64,000 nt of DNA from Dokdonella sp041395345 (GCF_041395345.1 NZ_JAWLAR010000004.1:186001-250000), one strand, 5' to 3'; positions 18,118-27,708 are shown, counted from the stretch's first letter. Notes: generated from the letters alone by a model not told the origin. Made by a program: numbers and translations.

Positions 18118-20496
18118 TCAATCGAACCCGTTCGCGAACAAGGTGTCGTCCGTGTAGACGTACACGGCACCCTGGTCGACAAAGTCGATGTCGCGCCGAA
18201 GTGCGCCGACGAAAATCGAGCCGTCACCGGATTGCGCAATGTCGAATCCGAACAGGTCGTTCGGGCGTGCGTCGTCCAGCTGCAATTTCTGCGTTTGTGA
18301 CCAGTTGCCGGCGGACTTCCTGAATACGTAGGCAGCGCCCTCGTACTCCGGCTTGAAACAACCGACCACCATTGTGTCGTCGCGCAACGCGACGCGTGAA
18401 CAGGACATGTCCGCCGTCACGTCGTCTGGCAATACGTTGGTTTCCGGCAACCACCCGTTCGCGTTGCGGCGGTAAACCACGACCGGGCGCATCGCCTCAA
18501 GACTGGCAACGGCCAGCAGGGTGCCGTCGAAGCTGATGCCTCTGCCGAACCCCTGCCCGGTACTCGTGCCAGCCAGCGTGCCTTGTGCCTGCCAGATGCC
18601 GCCACTGCGCACATACACGGCAACTTCTCCCACGTTGTTCGTACCCAGATCGACGTTGGAGTCGCCGAGCAGCATCAGGTCGCCGCGGATTTGCGCGGCC
18701 CAGGCACGATGCGGAATGCTTTGCATCGGCGTCCATATCCCGCCACCGCTACGCTGGTAGACCGTCGTGTTCACCCCGAACTCACCGATGACGGCGGTGT
18801 CGCCGTCCAGGGCCAGACTGAAGCCGAAGGTGATTTCGTAGCCGGATACCGCCGGAAACAGCTGCGCCTCGAGTGACCAGACGCCCGCATCACGGTGGAA
18901 TACGTAGACGCTGCCACCCTGCGGTTCGCCATTGAATTCCCTGCCTAGCGCGCTGATCAGGGCGATATCGCCCTGCAAGACGATTACCCCGCCAAACCTG
19001 TCATCGGTCATGCCGTCGGGCGCGAGCAGGCGAGTCTGATAGACATACCCGCCATCTGCACCGCGCTGGTAGACATAGACCGCACCGCGCTGATGCTGGG
19101 AGCCGACATCCTCGGCTTGCGCGCCGATCATCAGGGTATCGCCATCGACGGCCATCACCGATACGAACGCACCGCTTAGCCCTTGTCCGAGATCGTTCTG
19201 ACGGACTAGTGCAAACGAGGCAAGCGACTGCACGTTGGCAAACAGCAACACGCCTTGTGCCGGATTGCCGAACCGTGGTGCCACCGGATTGCCAACGATC
19301 ACGTTGGGCCCGTCGCGATCGACATCGAGGCGGCTCCCAAGGTATTCGTTCACTCCTCCTTGTGGATCCGAGGCAACGACACCATTCGCACTGCTGAAAT
19401 CAGGCGAATACTGCAGCAGTACCACCGCGCCGGACGCCGCAGCCTGACCCGTGCGCGTACACGAGCCCACCAGCGCCCAGACACCGTCCATGGCAATAGC
19501 GCAACCAAAGCCATCGCTCGCCGTGCCGCTGGACAGAATGGGCCCGAACTGCGACCACGTTCCGCCGCTGCGCGTGATGCTGTAGACGCGACCGACGCGC
19601 GATGTCGACGGATTGGAGAGGGTCGTGACGACGATATGATCGGGGACCGCATGGTCGGTACCGCTGATGGCAACTGCCGTGCCGAAACGGTTCTGCGAAT
19701 GGTCGCCTGCAGAAGGGTCGACCAGTCTTGCGACCTGCGACCACGTATTGATTGTCAATTCGAAAACATAGGCTGCGCCAGCCTGCGACTGGCCCGCCGT
19801 TTCGTCCGGCGCCCCGACGACCACGGTTCCGGCCTCAATGGCCACCGAGGCCCCGAACCGCGCCTGAGCCTGGGGCGTCGTTGGCAGGACCAGTACGCTT
19901 GTCCAGGTGCTGGGCGCTACTCGCCGTACGATCAGGATGCGCCCCTGATCCGCGCCTGCGGCGCCGTCATAGCTTGGGGAGCCGGCAACAACGATACCAT
20001 CGACCGCGGCAACGGCCTCGTAGACTCGCGAGGTCGACGAGGTCGAGTATTCGAGCACCCAGGCCGATCCATTGCGTGAATAGATGTGCAGATAACTGCG
20101 ATTGGATGTGCTGTCGTACGCGGTGAGGGCAAGCATGCCTTCGTGGAAGGCAAGTGTGGCACTGGAGTCACCCGGGATAATGATGTCCTGCCCGGAAAGA
20201 TACGACCAGGTGGCACCTGACCGCGCGTAGGTTCGCACGATGCCGGGAATCGGAAAGTCACCGAGATTGCTGGCTACGGCGAGGTCACCGTCGATGGCCA
20301 CGGAATTGCCGAAGATGCCGTTGGCCACGCCTTCACCCGAAGGGATCGCGCTGAGCTCCTGACGCAGGGAATACTCACCTGCGCGTGCAACCTGCAAGCC
20401 CGCCAGGACAATGATTGCGAGCAATGCAGACGCCAGCACAGGGCGCCGCATGGACCGGATCGTTTCTGAAAACGCAAGGCAAGCAAAGGGCAACAT
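18118..20496 (-). CDS. Secreted FG-GAP-like beta-propeller protein with FANGFD tail
   Basis: A 792-residue exported protein made almost wholly of propeller-type repeats of the form FG-x-A/S-VA-(I/L)DGD-x-(A/L)-V/I-(V/I)G (for example RFGASVAIEAGTVVVGAPDE, FGFSLALDGDTAVIGE). Such repeats act in adhesion or surface display. A signal peptide runs to ARA-GEY. Two starts are possible: ATG 20496, with a GAGG 6 nt upstream, or ATG 20451, which gives a compact signal MRRPVLASALLAIIVLAG; I use the first. It ends TDDTLFANGFD. Only 12 nt separate it from the convergent glmS. Ligand and function are unknown. Confidence 0.8.
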   Translation of the reverse strand: MLPFACLAFSETIRSMRRPVLASALLAIIVLAGLQVARAGEYSLRQELSAIPSGEGVANGIFGNSVAIDGDLAVASNLGDFPIPGIVRTYARSGATWSYLSGQDIIIPGDSSATLAFHEGMLALTAYDSTSNRSYLHIYSRNGSAWVLEYSTSSTSRVYEAVAAVDGIVVAGSPSYDGAAGADQGRILIVRRVAPSTWTSVLVLPTTPQAQARFGASVAIEAGTVVVGAPDETAGQSQAGAAYVFELTINTWSQVARLVDPSAGDHSQNRFGTAVAISGTDHAVPDHIVVTTLSNPSTSRVGRVYSITRSGGTWSQFGPILSSGTASDGFGCAIAMDGVWALVGSCTRTGQAAASGAVVLLQYSPDFSSANGVVASDPQGGVNEYLGSRLDVDRDGPNVIVGNPVAPRFGNPAQGVLLFANVQSLASFALVRQNDLGQGLSGAFVSVMAVDGDTLMIGAQAEDVGSQHQRGAVYVYQRGADGGYVYQTRLLAPDGMTDDRFGGVIVLQGDIALISALGREFNGEPQGGSVYVFHRDAGVWSLEAQLFPAVSGYEITFGFSLALDGDTAVIGEFGVNTTVYQRSGGGIWTPMQSIPHRAWAAQIRGDLMLLGDSNVDLGTNNVGEVAVYVRSGGIWQAQGTLAGTSTGQGFGRGISFDGTLLAVASLEAMRPVVVYRRNANGWLPETNVLPDDVTADMSCSRVALRDDTMVVGCFKPEYEGAAYVFRKSAGNWSQTQKLQLDDARPNDLFGFDIAQSGDGSIFVGALRRDIDFVDQGAVYVYTDDTLFANGFD

Positions 20497-20595
20497 CCCG
20501 CACCTCGAACATCATGACCTGCCTGTTCAAACGGAATGCGGTGATTCGAAGGGCCATTGCAGGCACGCGGAACAGGGATTGCCCTTTAAGGAACC

Positions 20596-21624
20596 TTACT
20601 CGTTGACGAGACACCGATCGCCGCGAGCGGTCGAGGAGGAACCGTTGGCTGCCGCTGCAATGGCGATCCCTGAAAGGATCGCGAATACCGCCATCAGGGC
20701 CGGGGTCCGCAGCGGGTAGTCGACGCTGGAATGCAGTACGACAACGCTGATGCCCATCATCGCCGCAATCCCGCAGGTACGGGCGCGTGATCCGACCCTC
20801 AGCCGGACCAGGCGGATAAGGGTCATGAGCAAGGTGGTGAATGCGAGCATCACCACAAGCACGGCAAGGACGCCTCCTTCCAGCCACCATTGCGCATATT
20901 CGTTGTGGGCGTTGTTTACGTAGGCATTCATCAGGTAATTGTCGCCGGCACCTTGCTTGAATACCGGAATGAAAGTTCCGAACCCTGCCCCCAGCGGCGC
21001 TTGCCTCAAACCAATGGCTACCGTTTCGCTTGAAAAGCCATAGCGCGAGGCCTTGATAGCCGCGTCGTTGGCATCCGTACTTATCCATGCCAGCGCGGCA
21101 TAAAACCCGGTCACGAAGACAAGGACCGCCAGTACCGAACCCACCTTCAGCAATCGACTGGTGCGAAATGATTGCCTGGACAGGAGTCCTGAGGCCAGCA
21201 CCACCCCCATCAGAATGATCGTCGCGATGATGACACCGGCGCGCGAACCGACCGGCGGCAAGATGGCAACCAGAAGCAAGGCGATAAAAGCCAGCAAACC
21301 GACCAAAGCGCTTGATCCACCCCCTTCACGCAAGCGCCTCAGAGCAACCAGCAGTAGGACGCAAGACACCACCATTCCGATCGCGAAGCGATCCACCATG
21401 TTGTTACCCTGATCTGCGCTCCTGGCTGGTTCAATCCGATATTCCCGTATCGGCAGGTCATGAACTGGCCCGGCTTTCTCGAAGAATAAACGCTGGGCTG
21501 GATCGAACCATGAAATGAGCCTCACAAACTGATGGGGTGGTCGGGGTGGACGGTGTTGGAGGGGCTGCTCCTTCCTGTTGGACAGGGTCGCTGCAAGTGG
21601 CTGGTGAAGTATTGAATGCTCCAT
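20596..21624 (-). pseudogene. 5'-truncated O-antigen ligase/polymerase (Wzy_C family)
   Basis: The open frame keeps the C-terminal half of an O-antigen ligase/polymerase-type membrane protein: a large periplasmic loop with LGAGFGTFIPVF and NNAHNEYAQWWLEGG (the family motif), and about five to six membrane spans. Usual members have about 400-450 residues and 10-12 spans; the N-terminal spans are missing. The frame runs back to a stop at 21646-21648, inside a TTCGACAAGCTCAGGACGAA-type repeat, and the first 35 residues (proline-rich) are unlike the family. Translation could restart at ATG 21399, giving about 267 residues. It is probably a remnant of the locus polymerase. Confidence 0.65.
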
Positions 21625-21639
21625 CCAAGCTGTCCTTCG

Positions 21640-21664
21640 ACAAGCTCAGGACGAACGGCTGAGG
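21640..21664. repeat. TTCGACAAGCTCAGGACGAA repeat
   Basis: A short dispersed repeat found at the truncated end of the O-antigen ligase gene. A degenerate reverse-oriented copy (CCTGTCCTGAGCTAGACGAAG) lies near 29138-29158, beside the broken TolB/TPR remnant. In both places it marks a damaged gene end. Confidence 0.6.
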
Positions 21665-21782
21665 TAAGCCGGTTGATGCGCGTTCAAGGCAGGAAGGCTT
21701 CTGCGCGGGTTTGCCGAGGGCGGAAGCGGGATTTGGGGAAGAGGCGGGCTATCTTCGAGCTCAACCGATAGAATCAGACGCC

Positions 21783-22358
21783 ATGACCAAGGCTTCGGCA
21801 CAAACTGGCGCGGAGGAATCCGGGGAATCGGATTCCGGGGATCTGGCCGCACTGGATCAGCGTACGTTTCGGCGCGTGATGGGACGGTTTTCCACGGGTG
21901 TTGCGGTGGTCACGTTTCTGCGCGATGGCGAACCTGCGGGAATCACGGTCAACTCGTTTCTTTCGGTATCGGCGGATCCGCCCCTGATTCTGGTTTCGCT
22001 GCGCAGGGAATCCAGTGTCATCCACCATCTGGGCGTGGGTGATTGCTACGGCGTGAGTTTCCTGACCGAGGAGCAGCTGGATATCGGGCTGCACTTTTCC
22101 GGCAAGCCAATCGAGGATCTCGATGTGGCTTACGAGGAAAAGGATGGCACCCCCTTGATTCGCGGCAGCCTGGCTCAGGTGATTGGACGCGTCGTGGATG
22201 TGCATGAGGCGGGCGATCATTTTCTCTATATCGCCGGCGTCGAGCACCTTTGGCAGGGCCCGGAATCGAAGCCGCTGATTTTCTACAGCGGTCGTTACAA
22301 GCAGATTCACGCGCATGAACCTGGCCGTCATTTCAGCGACGAGCTGCAGGGGTGGTAG
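21783..22358 (+). CDS. Flavin reductase-like, FMN-binding protein
   Basis: A 191-residue protein of the flavin reductase (HpaC/NTAB-like) split-barrel family. The core FRRVMGRFSTGVAVVTF and AGITVNSFLSVSADPPLILVSL binds FMN; PLIFYSGRY near the end is also typical. It would reduce FMN or FAD with NAD(P)H, usually to supply a monooxygenase, but no monooxygenase gene is adjacent. The ATG at 21783 begins after an unrelated upstream frame, and about 30 acidic residues precede the domain. The following 356 nt contain only repeats. Confidence 0.85.
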   Translation: MTKASAQTGAEESGESDSGDLAALDQRTFRRVMGRFSTGVAVVTFLRDGEPAGITVNSFLSVSADPPLILVSLRRESSVIHHLGVGDCYGVSFLTEEQLDIGLHFSGKPIEDLDVAYEEKDGTPLIRGSLAQVIGRVVDVHEAGDHFLYIAGVEHLWQGPESKPLIFYSGRYKQIHAHEPGRHFSDELQGW

Positions 22359-22375
22359 TTGCCAGGGTAGATCAA

Positions 22376-22672
22376 AAGCGCCACCCTCATCCGCCCTATG
22401 GGCACCTTCTCCCGCCAGCGGGAGAAGGAAAAGCGCCACCCCCCTCATCTGCCCTGATTCGCCGCTTCTTGCGGCTCACCCTTCGGGCCTGCTTCGCCGT
22501 TCGCGCCCGATCCCGTCGAGCGCAGTCGGGCACCTTCTCCCGCCAGCGGGAGAAGGAAAAGCGCCACCCTCATCCGTCCTGCGGGCACCTTCTCCCGCCA
22601 GCGGGAGAAGGAAGAGTGCGAGTTGCTGCGCAGTGAAATACCTCTCCCGCTGGCGGGTGAAGGAACATCAAG
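22376..22672. repeat. CTTCTCCCGCCAGCGGGAGAAG repeat cluster
   Basis: Three close copies of the 22-nt-stem palindrome (22403-22430, 22531-22558, 22586-22613) and one diverged copy (22642-22671) sit between the flavin reductase and SnoaL-like genes, each preceded by CACCCTCATCCG-type sequence. The segment between copies 1 and 2 has a diverged counterpart at 56090-56205, so a longer element is shared. No coding sequence is seen in 22359-22714. Confidence 0.8.
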
Positions 22673-22714
22673 CAGCGGGATCCGGGAAGTGTGCCCCGGA
22701 TCCCGGGTTGTGAA

Positions 22715-23185
22715 TCAGTTGGGTACGACCACCGCACCGAAGTTGGCGTGTACCAGCATCCATTTGCCGCCCATCTTCGCGTAGACGCGTGTCGACTTGG
22801 CCAGGTTGGGGCTGACCTTGCCGTCCTTGTCTTTCGTCATGCCCATGTAGTTGTACGTAAGAATGGCCGTGTCGCCGTAGAACTGCACGTGCGGGTTGAG
22901 CATCTCTGAAACCAGCCCGGTATCACCGCCTTTCAGGCTTGCTTCGTAGAACGTGGATGCCAGGGCCTTGCCCTCTACCAGGGTCGGCGCTACGGGATTG
23001 AATTCCGTATAGCTGTCGGCGACTGTGGACATGGATTCCGATGCAGGTTTCTTGGCATCTTCTGCAGCCCACTGCGCCTTGGCCAGGCCAATGATCTCGT
23101 CTGCGTTCTGTGCAACGGCAGGTGAGGCGAATCCGAGAACGACGACGGACAGGGCCGCCGCAAGTGACATGCTGAGTGTTTTCAT
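22715..23185 (-). CDS. Secreted SnoaL/NTF2-like (DUF4440-type) protein
   Basis: A 156-residue protein with a clear signal peptide (MKTLSMSLAAALSVVVLGFA, cut near AQ at about residue 25). A cone-shaped SnoaL-like fold follows: helices, VADSYTEFNP, HVQFYGDTAILTYNYMG and KWMLVHANFGAV, as in DUF4440-type proteins. Such proteins bind small ligands or have no known enzyme activity. The start at 23185 is supported by GGGGAT upstream and by the signal peptide. Function is unknown; it is transcribed alone. Confidence 0.75.
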   Translation of the reverse strand: MKTLSMSLAAALSVVVLGFASPAVAQNADEIIGLAKAQWAAEDAKKPASESMSTVADSYTEFNPVAPTLVEGKALASTFYEASLKGGDTGLVSEMLNPHVQFYGDTAILTYNYMGMTKDKDGKVSPNLAKSTRVYAKMGGKWMLVHANFGAVVVPN

Positions 23186-23550
23186 TGTTCTATCCCCATG
23201 AGTGAGTGAATGCACTACGGGCGACTTCTGTCGATTGTTTTACTGGAGCGACGCTCCGCACGGAGCTCACGTTCCCCGCCGGGCCAGCGGCCCGGTGCAC
23301 TGGATCGATTGAAATCGAAAAATCCCCCCTACGTGCGCCCCTCACTCTACTCCTGGGCTTGTAAACAGGGGGTTAGCAAAAGCACTCGCGCTTCTACCCG
23401 ATCGCCTGCAAATGGAGTTGGCTCTTGTTCGCGTTATCAGCGAATCCAGCGGCGAACACGTCAGCGCTGGCAGTACAGCGGTGCGCGACACTTGCCTGCG
23501 GCAGGACTCGAATCGGACGCCTGAGAGGCCAAACGCGGCTCCCGAAACCC
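23186..23550. other. 365-nt gap without a gene; two perfect small hairpins
   Basis: Two compact perfect hairpins lie upstream of the SnoaL-like gene: GGAGCG-A-CGCTCC at 23245-23257 and CCGGGCC-AGC-GGCCCGG at 23279-23295. A minus-strand stretch near 23493-23510 resembles a tRNA T-arm, but no tRNA can be built around it. Nothing else is recognisable. Confidence 0.5.
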
Positions 23551-23988
23551 TCACTTTCCGATGATCTGCAGCATGTCTTTCATGCTTGTCGCTTCGAGCA
23601 TGGTGGTTCGCAGCGTGGCCCCATCGGCGCTTTTCATTCGGGCATCGCGATCGACGATCAGCTGCCGGGCTCGGATCGCATCGGCGGTTGCTATCCGCTG
23701 CAGGTCGAAACGAACTTCGGTACGACCGTTCGGATGCGCCATCAGCCAGATCCCCGAATGCTCGGATTCGAGCTTGTCGAGCCGATAGATGTCGAGCCGC
23801 GAATCGATCAGATAGACCTCACCATGCGCGCCCATGACCCGCTGCACGCTCATGATCTTCAGATCCGCGGCATCGTCATGGCGCACGCTGCCGCTTTGCG
23901 GAAACAGGACAAGAACCGGATAGGCCAGGTCGGCCGGCATCACAGGTGGCGGCGGCGCACATCCGGCGAGCAGTACGATCAACAGCAT
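23551..23988 (-). CDS. Small lipoprotein of unknown function
   Basis: A 145-residue predicted lipoprotein. MLLIVLLAGC gives a short hydrophobic segment and a lipobox (LAGC), followed by a proline-rich APPPPVMPADL linker. The mature part has alternating strands (EVYLIDSRLDIYRLD, GIWLMAHPNGRTEVRFDLQ) and a C-terminal helix. I do not recognise the family. ATG 23988 gives a very short signal; a TTG at 24018 would add ten residues with two basic positions and may be the real start. Confidence 0.55.
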   Translation of the reverse strand: MLLIVLLAGCAPPPPVMPADLAYPVLVLFPQSGSVRHDDAADLKIMSVQRVMGAHGEVYLIDSRLDIYRLDKLESEHSGIWLMAHPNGRTEVRFDLQRIATADAIRARQLIVDRDARMKSADGATLRTTMLEATSMKDMLQIIGK

Positions 23989-24238
23989 CAGGCAAGTGTG
24001 GCGCAGATGGACGGCCAAACGGCAACAGCCCGTCGCGGTCGCATGCCTGCGCCGACAGCTGCGCTTTGCACATCGGGCCTTGCCTAGGGGATGTGGCAGC
24101 CATTCGGTCTGGCTGGCGAAAGTTTGAATGACGTCGCCCATGACACGCCCTCAATACGCATTGACTTCGGTGAATCTGGAACTTCGCATGCTTCTGGCAA
24201 GGCGATTGGAGTAGTCCCATTCACCGTGCCCTTGCTGC

Positions 24239-26113
24239 TCAGGCGTCGCAATCCAGAAGAATGTCCGGGGTCTCGATCAACTCGCAACCGTCCGGTGGAC
24301 CTGCCTCACGCCAATTGGCCAGCAGTCCGCGACGTTCGGCAAACTCGATGAAGCGTGGCATGGCGCGGAACTTGCTGAACTGTGGATACCAAAGACTGAG
24401 CATGAAGGACTGCACCGTATACTGATTTGCCGCTAGGGCTTGGTCCATCGCGGCTTCGGTGGCGCCAAAGACATCCAGCAGAACGATCCAGTCTCCCTGC
24501 GGCTGCGCAGCCGCGGCGTCGATCAGGGTCTGGCGCGCCGAACCCATCAGATCCGGATCGGCAAACGCCGGTGCCAGAGTACGGGCCAGGTCGCGCTGCG
24601 GCACGGGCAGTGTTTCATCATCGTGCAGCCAGTCGAGATAGCGCTGGGTCTGTTCGGCCGCATCATCCGACTGCAAGGAGATCAGGAACAGGGCGCGGCT
24701 GGCCGGGCCGCGCCAACCAAAGGTGTGTGCCTGCGTGAGAAGAATCTCGCCTTTTTCCTGATCGCCGAGCAGCGAAGTGCTGATGCCGAGCCAGCCCAGC
24801 TGAAGCCCACTCAGCGGATCGAGCCGCTGCGCCTGCACAAAGCTCGCATGAGCGGCTTCGATGTGCCCTGCCTCGATCAATCCGAGACCCTGCCAGAGCC
24901 AGGTATTGGCATTGTTTGGGTCGAGCTCGAGGGCACGCCTGATCAGGCGGGATTCGAGCAGTCGATCGCCCGAGATCGCGGCAAGCCGCGCGCTCACGGC
25001 CAGCGCACCGGGATGATCGGGTTGCAACTCCAGCGACTTGGCTGCAGCTTCCGCCGCGCGCTGCAGGGAATCGATGCCCTCGGGTTCCGGCGCATACGAG
25101 CCCCAGACATACCAGGTGCCGGCGAGGGCGGCCCATGCATCGGCGAAGCGCGGATCCTGCGCCAGGGCACGTTCGAGCAATTCCCGCGCCGCCGGCAGGT
25201 TGGCGCCACGCTGGATGAACAACTGGCGTCCGCGCAGGTACCACTCGTAGGCTTGCAGGTCGGTGGTTGCGGGCGCGACCTCAACCGTGCGCACGCCGAG
25301 TGAATCGGCCAGCGTATCGGCAATGGCCTGGGATATTTCCTGCTGCACCTGAAAGATGTCGCTGATGCGGCGATCGTAACTTTCCGACCAGATCTGGCGA
25401 TCATCCGAGGCATCGATCAATTGCGCGGTGATGCGCACATCATCGCCCTGGCGTCGCACCGAACCTTGCAGCAGATGCGCCACGCCGAGCCTTCCGGCAA
25501 TTTCACGCGCGCCCTCGGTGGAATCCCGGAATGCGAAGGAGGAGCTGCGCGAGGTCACTTTGAGATCGGCGATACGCGCCAACACGTTGAGCAATTCTTC
25601 GGCGAGACCATCGGCAAAATACGCGTCTTCAGGATCGGGACTCAGGTTGGCGAACGGCAATACCGCGATCGAGCGCGGATCGACCGCGCCGCGATTGATG
25701 GGCATGGCCACAGCAGCGGCCGGCTTCGAAACCTCCGCCTTCGATGCATCCGCCACGGCAGCTTCCGCTATTCGTGCCGCGCGCTTTGCGGCATAGGGTT
25801 GCAGCACCTGGTAGAGGATCGACAGACTCAAGGCACCCAGCACCAGCACGACGCTGGCCTGGTCGATACGCCGCGCAATGCGTTTGCCATGGGTGCTGTC
25901 GGCAGACGCGTTTGCGCCGAGGCGCCAGGCCAGAATCAACACCAGCGGCCACGCAGCAAGCAGGCCCAGCAACAACCAGCGCACCGATTCGATTGGCAGA
26001 TCCATCGCCGGAAACAGCAGGTTCGCAATCGCTACCAGCAACCACGACAAGGCCAGCCAGGCAACGCTGGCACGAACGATGTTGCGGCGCTTGAGTTCGG
26101 CGATCAGTGACAT
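24239..26113 (-). CDS. Membrane-anchored TolB-like/TPR protein, paralogue 1
   Basis: A 624-residue protein. A cytoplasmic N-terminus MSLIAELKRRNIVR is followed by three membrane spans (about 15-36, 44-64, 83-102). A TolB-like domain (COG5616 type) begins with RSIAVLPFANLSPDPEDAYF near 145 and runs to about 285. Tetratricopeptide-like repeats fill about 300-560. The end carries WREAGPPDGC...DC, a two-cysteine tail shared with three paralogues. It is the most diverged of the ELKRRN-type copies at the N-terminus. GGGGAGG precedes ATG 26113. It stands alone, away from the four-gene operon. Its output is unknown, as it has no cyclase, kinase or DNA-binding domain. Confidence 0.8.
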   Translation of the reverse strand: MSLIAELKRRNIVRASVAWLALSWLLVAIANLLFPAMDLPIESVRWLLLGLLAAWPLVLILAWRLGANASADSTHGKRIARRIDQASVVLVLGALSLSILYQVLQPYAAKRAARIAEAAVADASKAEVSKPAAAVAMPINRGAVDPRSIAVLPFANLSPDPEDAYFADGLAEELLNVLARIADLKVTSRSSSFAFRDSTEGAREIAGRLGVAHLLQGSVRRQGDDVRITAQLIDASDDRQIWSESYDRRISDIFQVQQEISQAIADTLADSLGVRTVEVAPATTDLQAYEWYLRGRQLFIQRGANLPAARELLERALAQDPRFADAWAALAGTWYVWGSYAPEPEGIDSLQRAAEAAAKSLELQPDHPGALAVSARLAAISGDRLLESRLIRRALELDPNNANTWLWQGLGLIEAGHIEAAHASFVQAQRLDPLSGLQLGWLGISTSLLGDQEKGEILLTQAHTFGWRGPASRALFLISLQSDDAAEQTQRYLDWLHDDETLPVPQRDLARTLAPAFADPDLMGSARQTLIDAAAAQPQGDWIVLLDVFGATEAAMDQALAANQYTVQSFMLSLWYPQFSKFRAMPRFIEFAERRGLLANWREAGPPDGCELIETPDILLDCDA

Positions 26114-26255
26114 CAGCGCCTCCCCTTGTGCTTGACCCATCCCGTGATGTGCGGGGGATCGAGTATGCCAGCGAACTCCTGTTCGGGACCGGATTGGCCC
26201 GGGTAGGTTGAATTCGGGTTCGGCCTTGCCGAAATCAGGCCGGAGATCGGCGTCG

Positions 26256-27596
26256 TCATACGCACTGATCGACCTGGCAGTCTGCGCGCACGAGCAGGAT
26301 CAGGCCGACACCGACCAGGGCAAACCCCGCGCCAATGGCAATCGCGACCTGCCAACCTAATGCATCGGCGACATAGGCCAGCAACAGGGCGTTGACGAAG
26401 CCCATGAAGTTCGCGCCGGTATTCATGAGCCCGCACGAAGCACCGGCATGGCGCCCACCGACCGCCGTCGAGGCGGCCCAGTAGGGGCCTTCGGTCATCT
26501 GGTTGAAGAAGAAGCACAGACCCAGCATGGCGGCGGCCACTTCGGCACTCGGGTGAAACGCGACGCCGAGCAAGAGCGCTGCCGAAACCAGCATGCCGAC
26601 GACGATCGGCCAGCGACAGCCCCAGCGCAGTCCGACCCTGCGGCACAGCCGATCGCAGGCCCATCCGCCGATTACTGCACCTATACCCGCAAACAGCCAC
26701 TGCGCGGAAGTCAGGAATCCGGCGTCCTGTTCACTGAAGCCACGCACCTTGACCAGGTAGTAGAACCCCCAGCTGAAGACCACGTAGAAAACAAAGTTCA
26801 TGCACGAGTAGCTCAAGGTGACCAGGAGCGCGTCGCGGTTCTTGAGTATGCGCAGCCATGCCGGTTGCTCGCCTGGCGCTGGCGGAGCTGTGTCATCGTA
26901 TTCGACAGGATCGCGACCCGCCGCTATCAGATTGACTTCTGCCGCATTGATGGATCGATGCTCGGAGGGCAGGTCGCGGGAATACCACCACCAGAGCGCC
27001 CCGACGCAGACACCGAACGGAGCGATCATCAGGAAGGACACCCGCCAACCGTAAGCGCCGATCAACCACGGCAATGCCGATGCGGTCAGCGCAAGACCAA
27101 TGGTCAGCCCGCATACCGTCAAACCATTGGGCAGCCCCCAGCCCCCGACGGGAAACCAGCGTTCGATGCTTGCCGCCATCACCGGGAACACCGGCGCGTG
27201 CGCGGCCCCAACGAAAAACTGGATCGCCATCAGGCAAGTGAGAATCAATGCGGTCGACGTGACATCCGCCGACGGGATCGCGCTGGTGACCGCGATGAGC
27301 AGCGACCACGCCACCGCAATCAGGGCAAGCGCCTTGCGTGGACCGACGCGCCCGCCCCATACGCCCCCGGGAAACTGAAATAGCGCGTAGCCCAGCGGGA
27401 ACGCCGACATCACCCAGCCCCACTGCAATTCGGTGAGTTGCAGGTCGGCCATCATCGTCGGCGCCGCTATCGAGAGATTTCCGCGCAGCATGTATGAAAC
27501 GAAGCTCAGGGCACCGAGTACGAACAGGATTCGCCAACGAACCAGCGTCGGCCGACCCGGGTTTGCGGAACTTGCCACTGCAGCAGGGCTATTCAT
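26256..27596 (-). CDS. MFS transporter, anion:cation symporter-like
   Basis: A 446-residue major facilitator with about 12 membrane spans in two halves and a cytoplasmic loop near 205-245. Marks are SYMLRGNLSIAAPTMMADL in the first span region, the loop 2-3 motif GGVWGGRVGPRKAL, and GGWACDRLCRRVG in the second half. It resembles the ACS family, which imports organic anions such as hexuronates or glucarate by proton symport. The substrate is not predictable from sequence. No catabolic gene is adjacent; neighbours are a TolB/TPR gene and an unknown membrane protein. Confidence 0.82.
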   Translation of the reverse strand: MNSPAAVASSANPGRPTLVRWRILFVLGALSFVSYMLRGNLSIAAPTMMADLQLTELQWGWVMSAFPLGYALFQFPGGVWGGRVGPRKALALIAVAWSLLIAVTSAIPSADVTSTALILTCLMAIQFFVGAAHAPVFPVMAASIERWFPVGGWGLPNGLTVCGLTIGLALTASALPWLIGAYGWRVSFLMIAPFGVCVGALWWWYSRDLPSEHRSINAAEVNLIAAGRDPVEYDDTAPPAPGEQPAWLRILKNRDALLVTLSYSCMNFVFYVVFSWGFYYLVKVRGFSEQDAGFLTSAQWLFAGIGAVIGGWACDRLCRRVGLRWGCRWPIVVGMLVSAALLLGVAFHPSAEVAAAMLGLCFFFNQMTEGPYWAASTAVGGRHAGASCGLMNTGANFMGFVNALLLAYVADALGWQVAIAIGAGFALVGVGLILLVRADCQVDQCV

Positions 27597-27708
27597 GTGC
27601 GCGCCTTTTGTTGTTGACGGTTCACTTGGAAACGCGCGATCTACAAATCGCTCATCATGCTTGCTTATCCCTACTGTTTGTCACCCCTGCCATTCGTCAA
27701 GCGCCAAA

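Noticed and set aside
1..21624. A complete exosortase/PEP-CTERM system
   Set aside because: No exosortase gene and no PEP-CTERM tail was found; only associated enzymes are present, so the rest must lie outside the window.
23480..23530. tRNA gene or att site (minus-strand GATTCGAGTCCTGCC)
   Set aside because: The T-arm-like string has no matching acceptor stem, anticodon arm or CCA, and no integrase gene is present.
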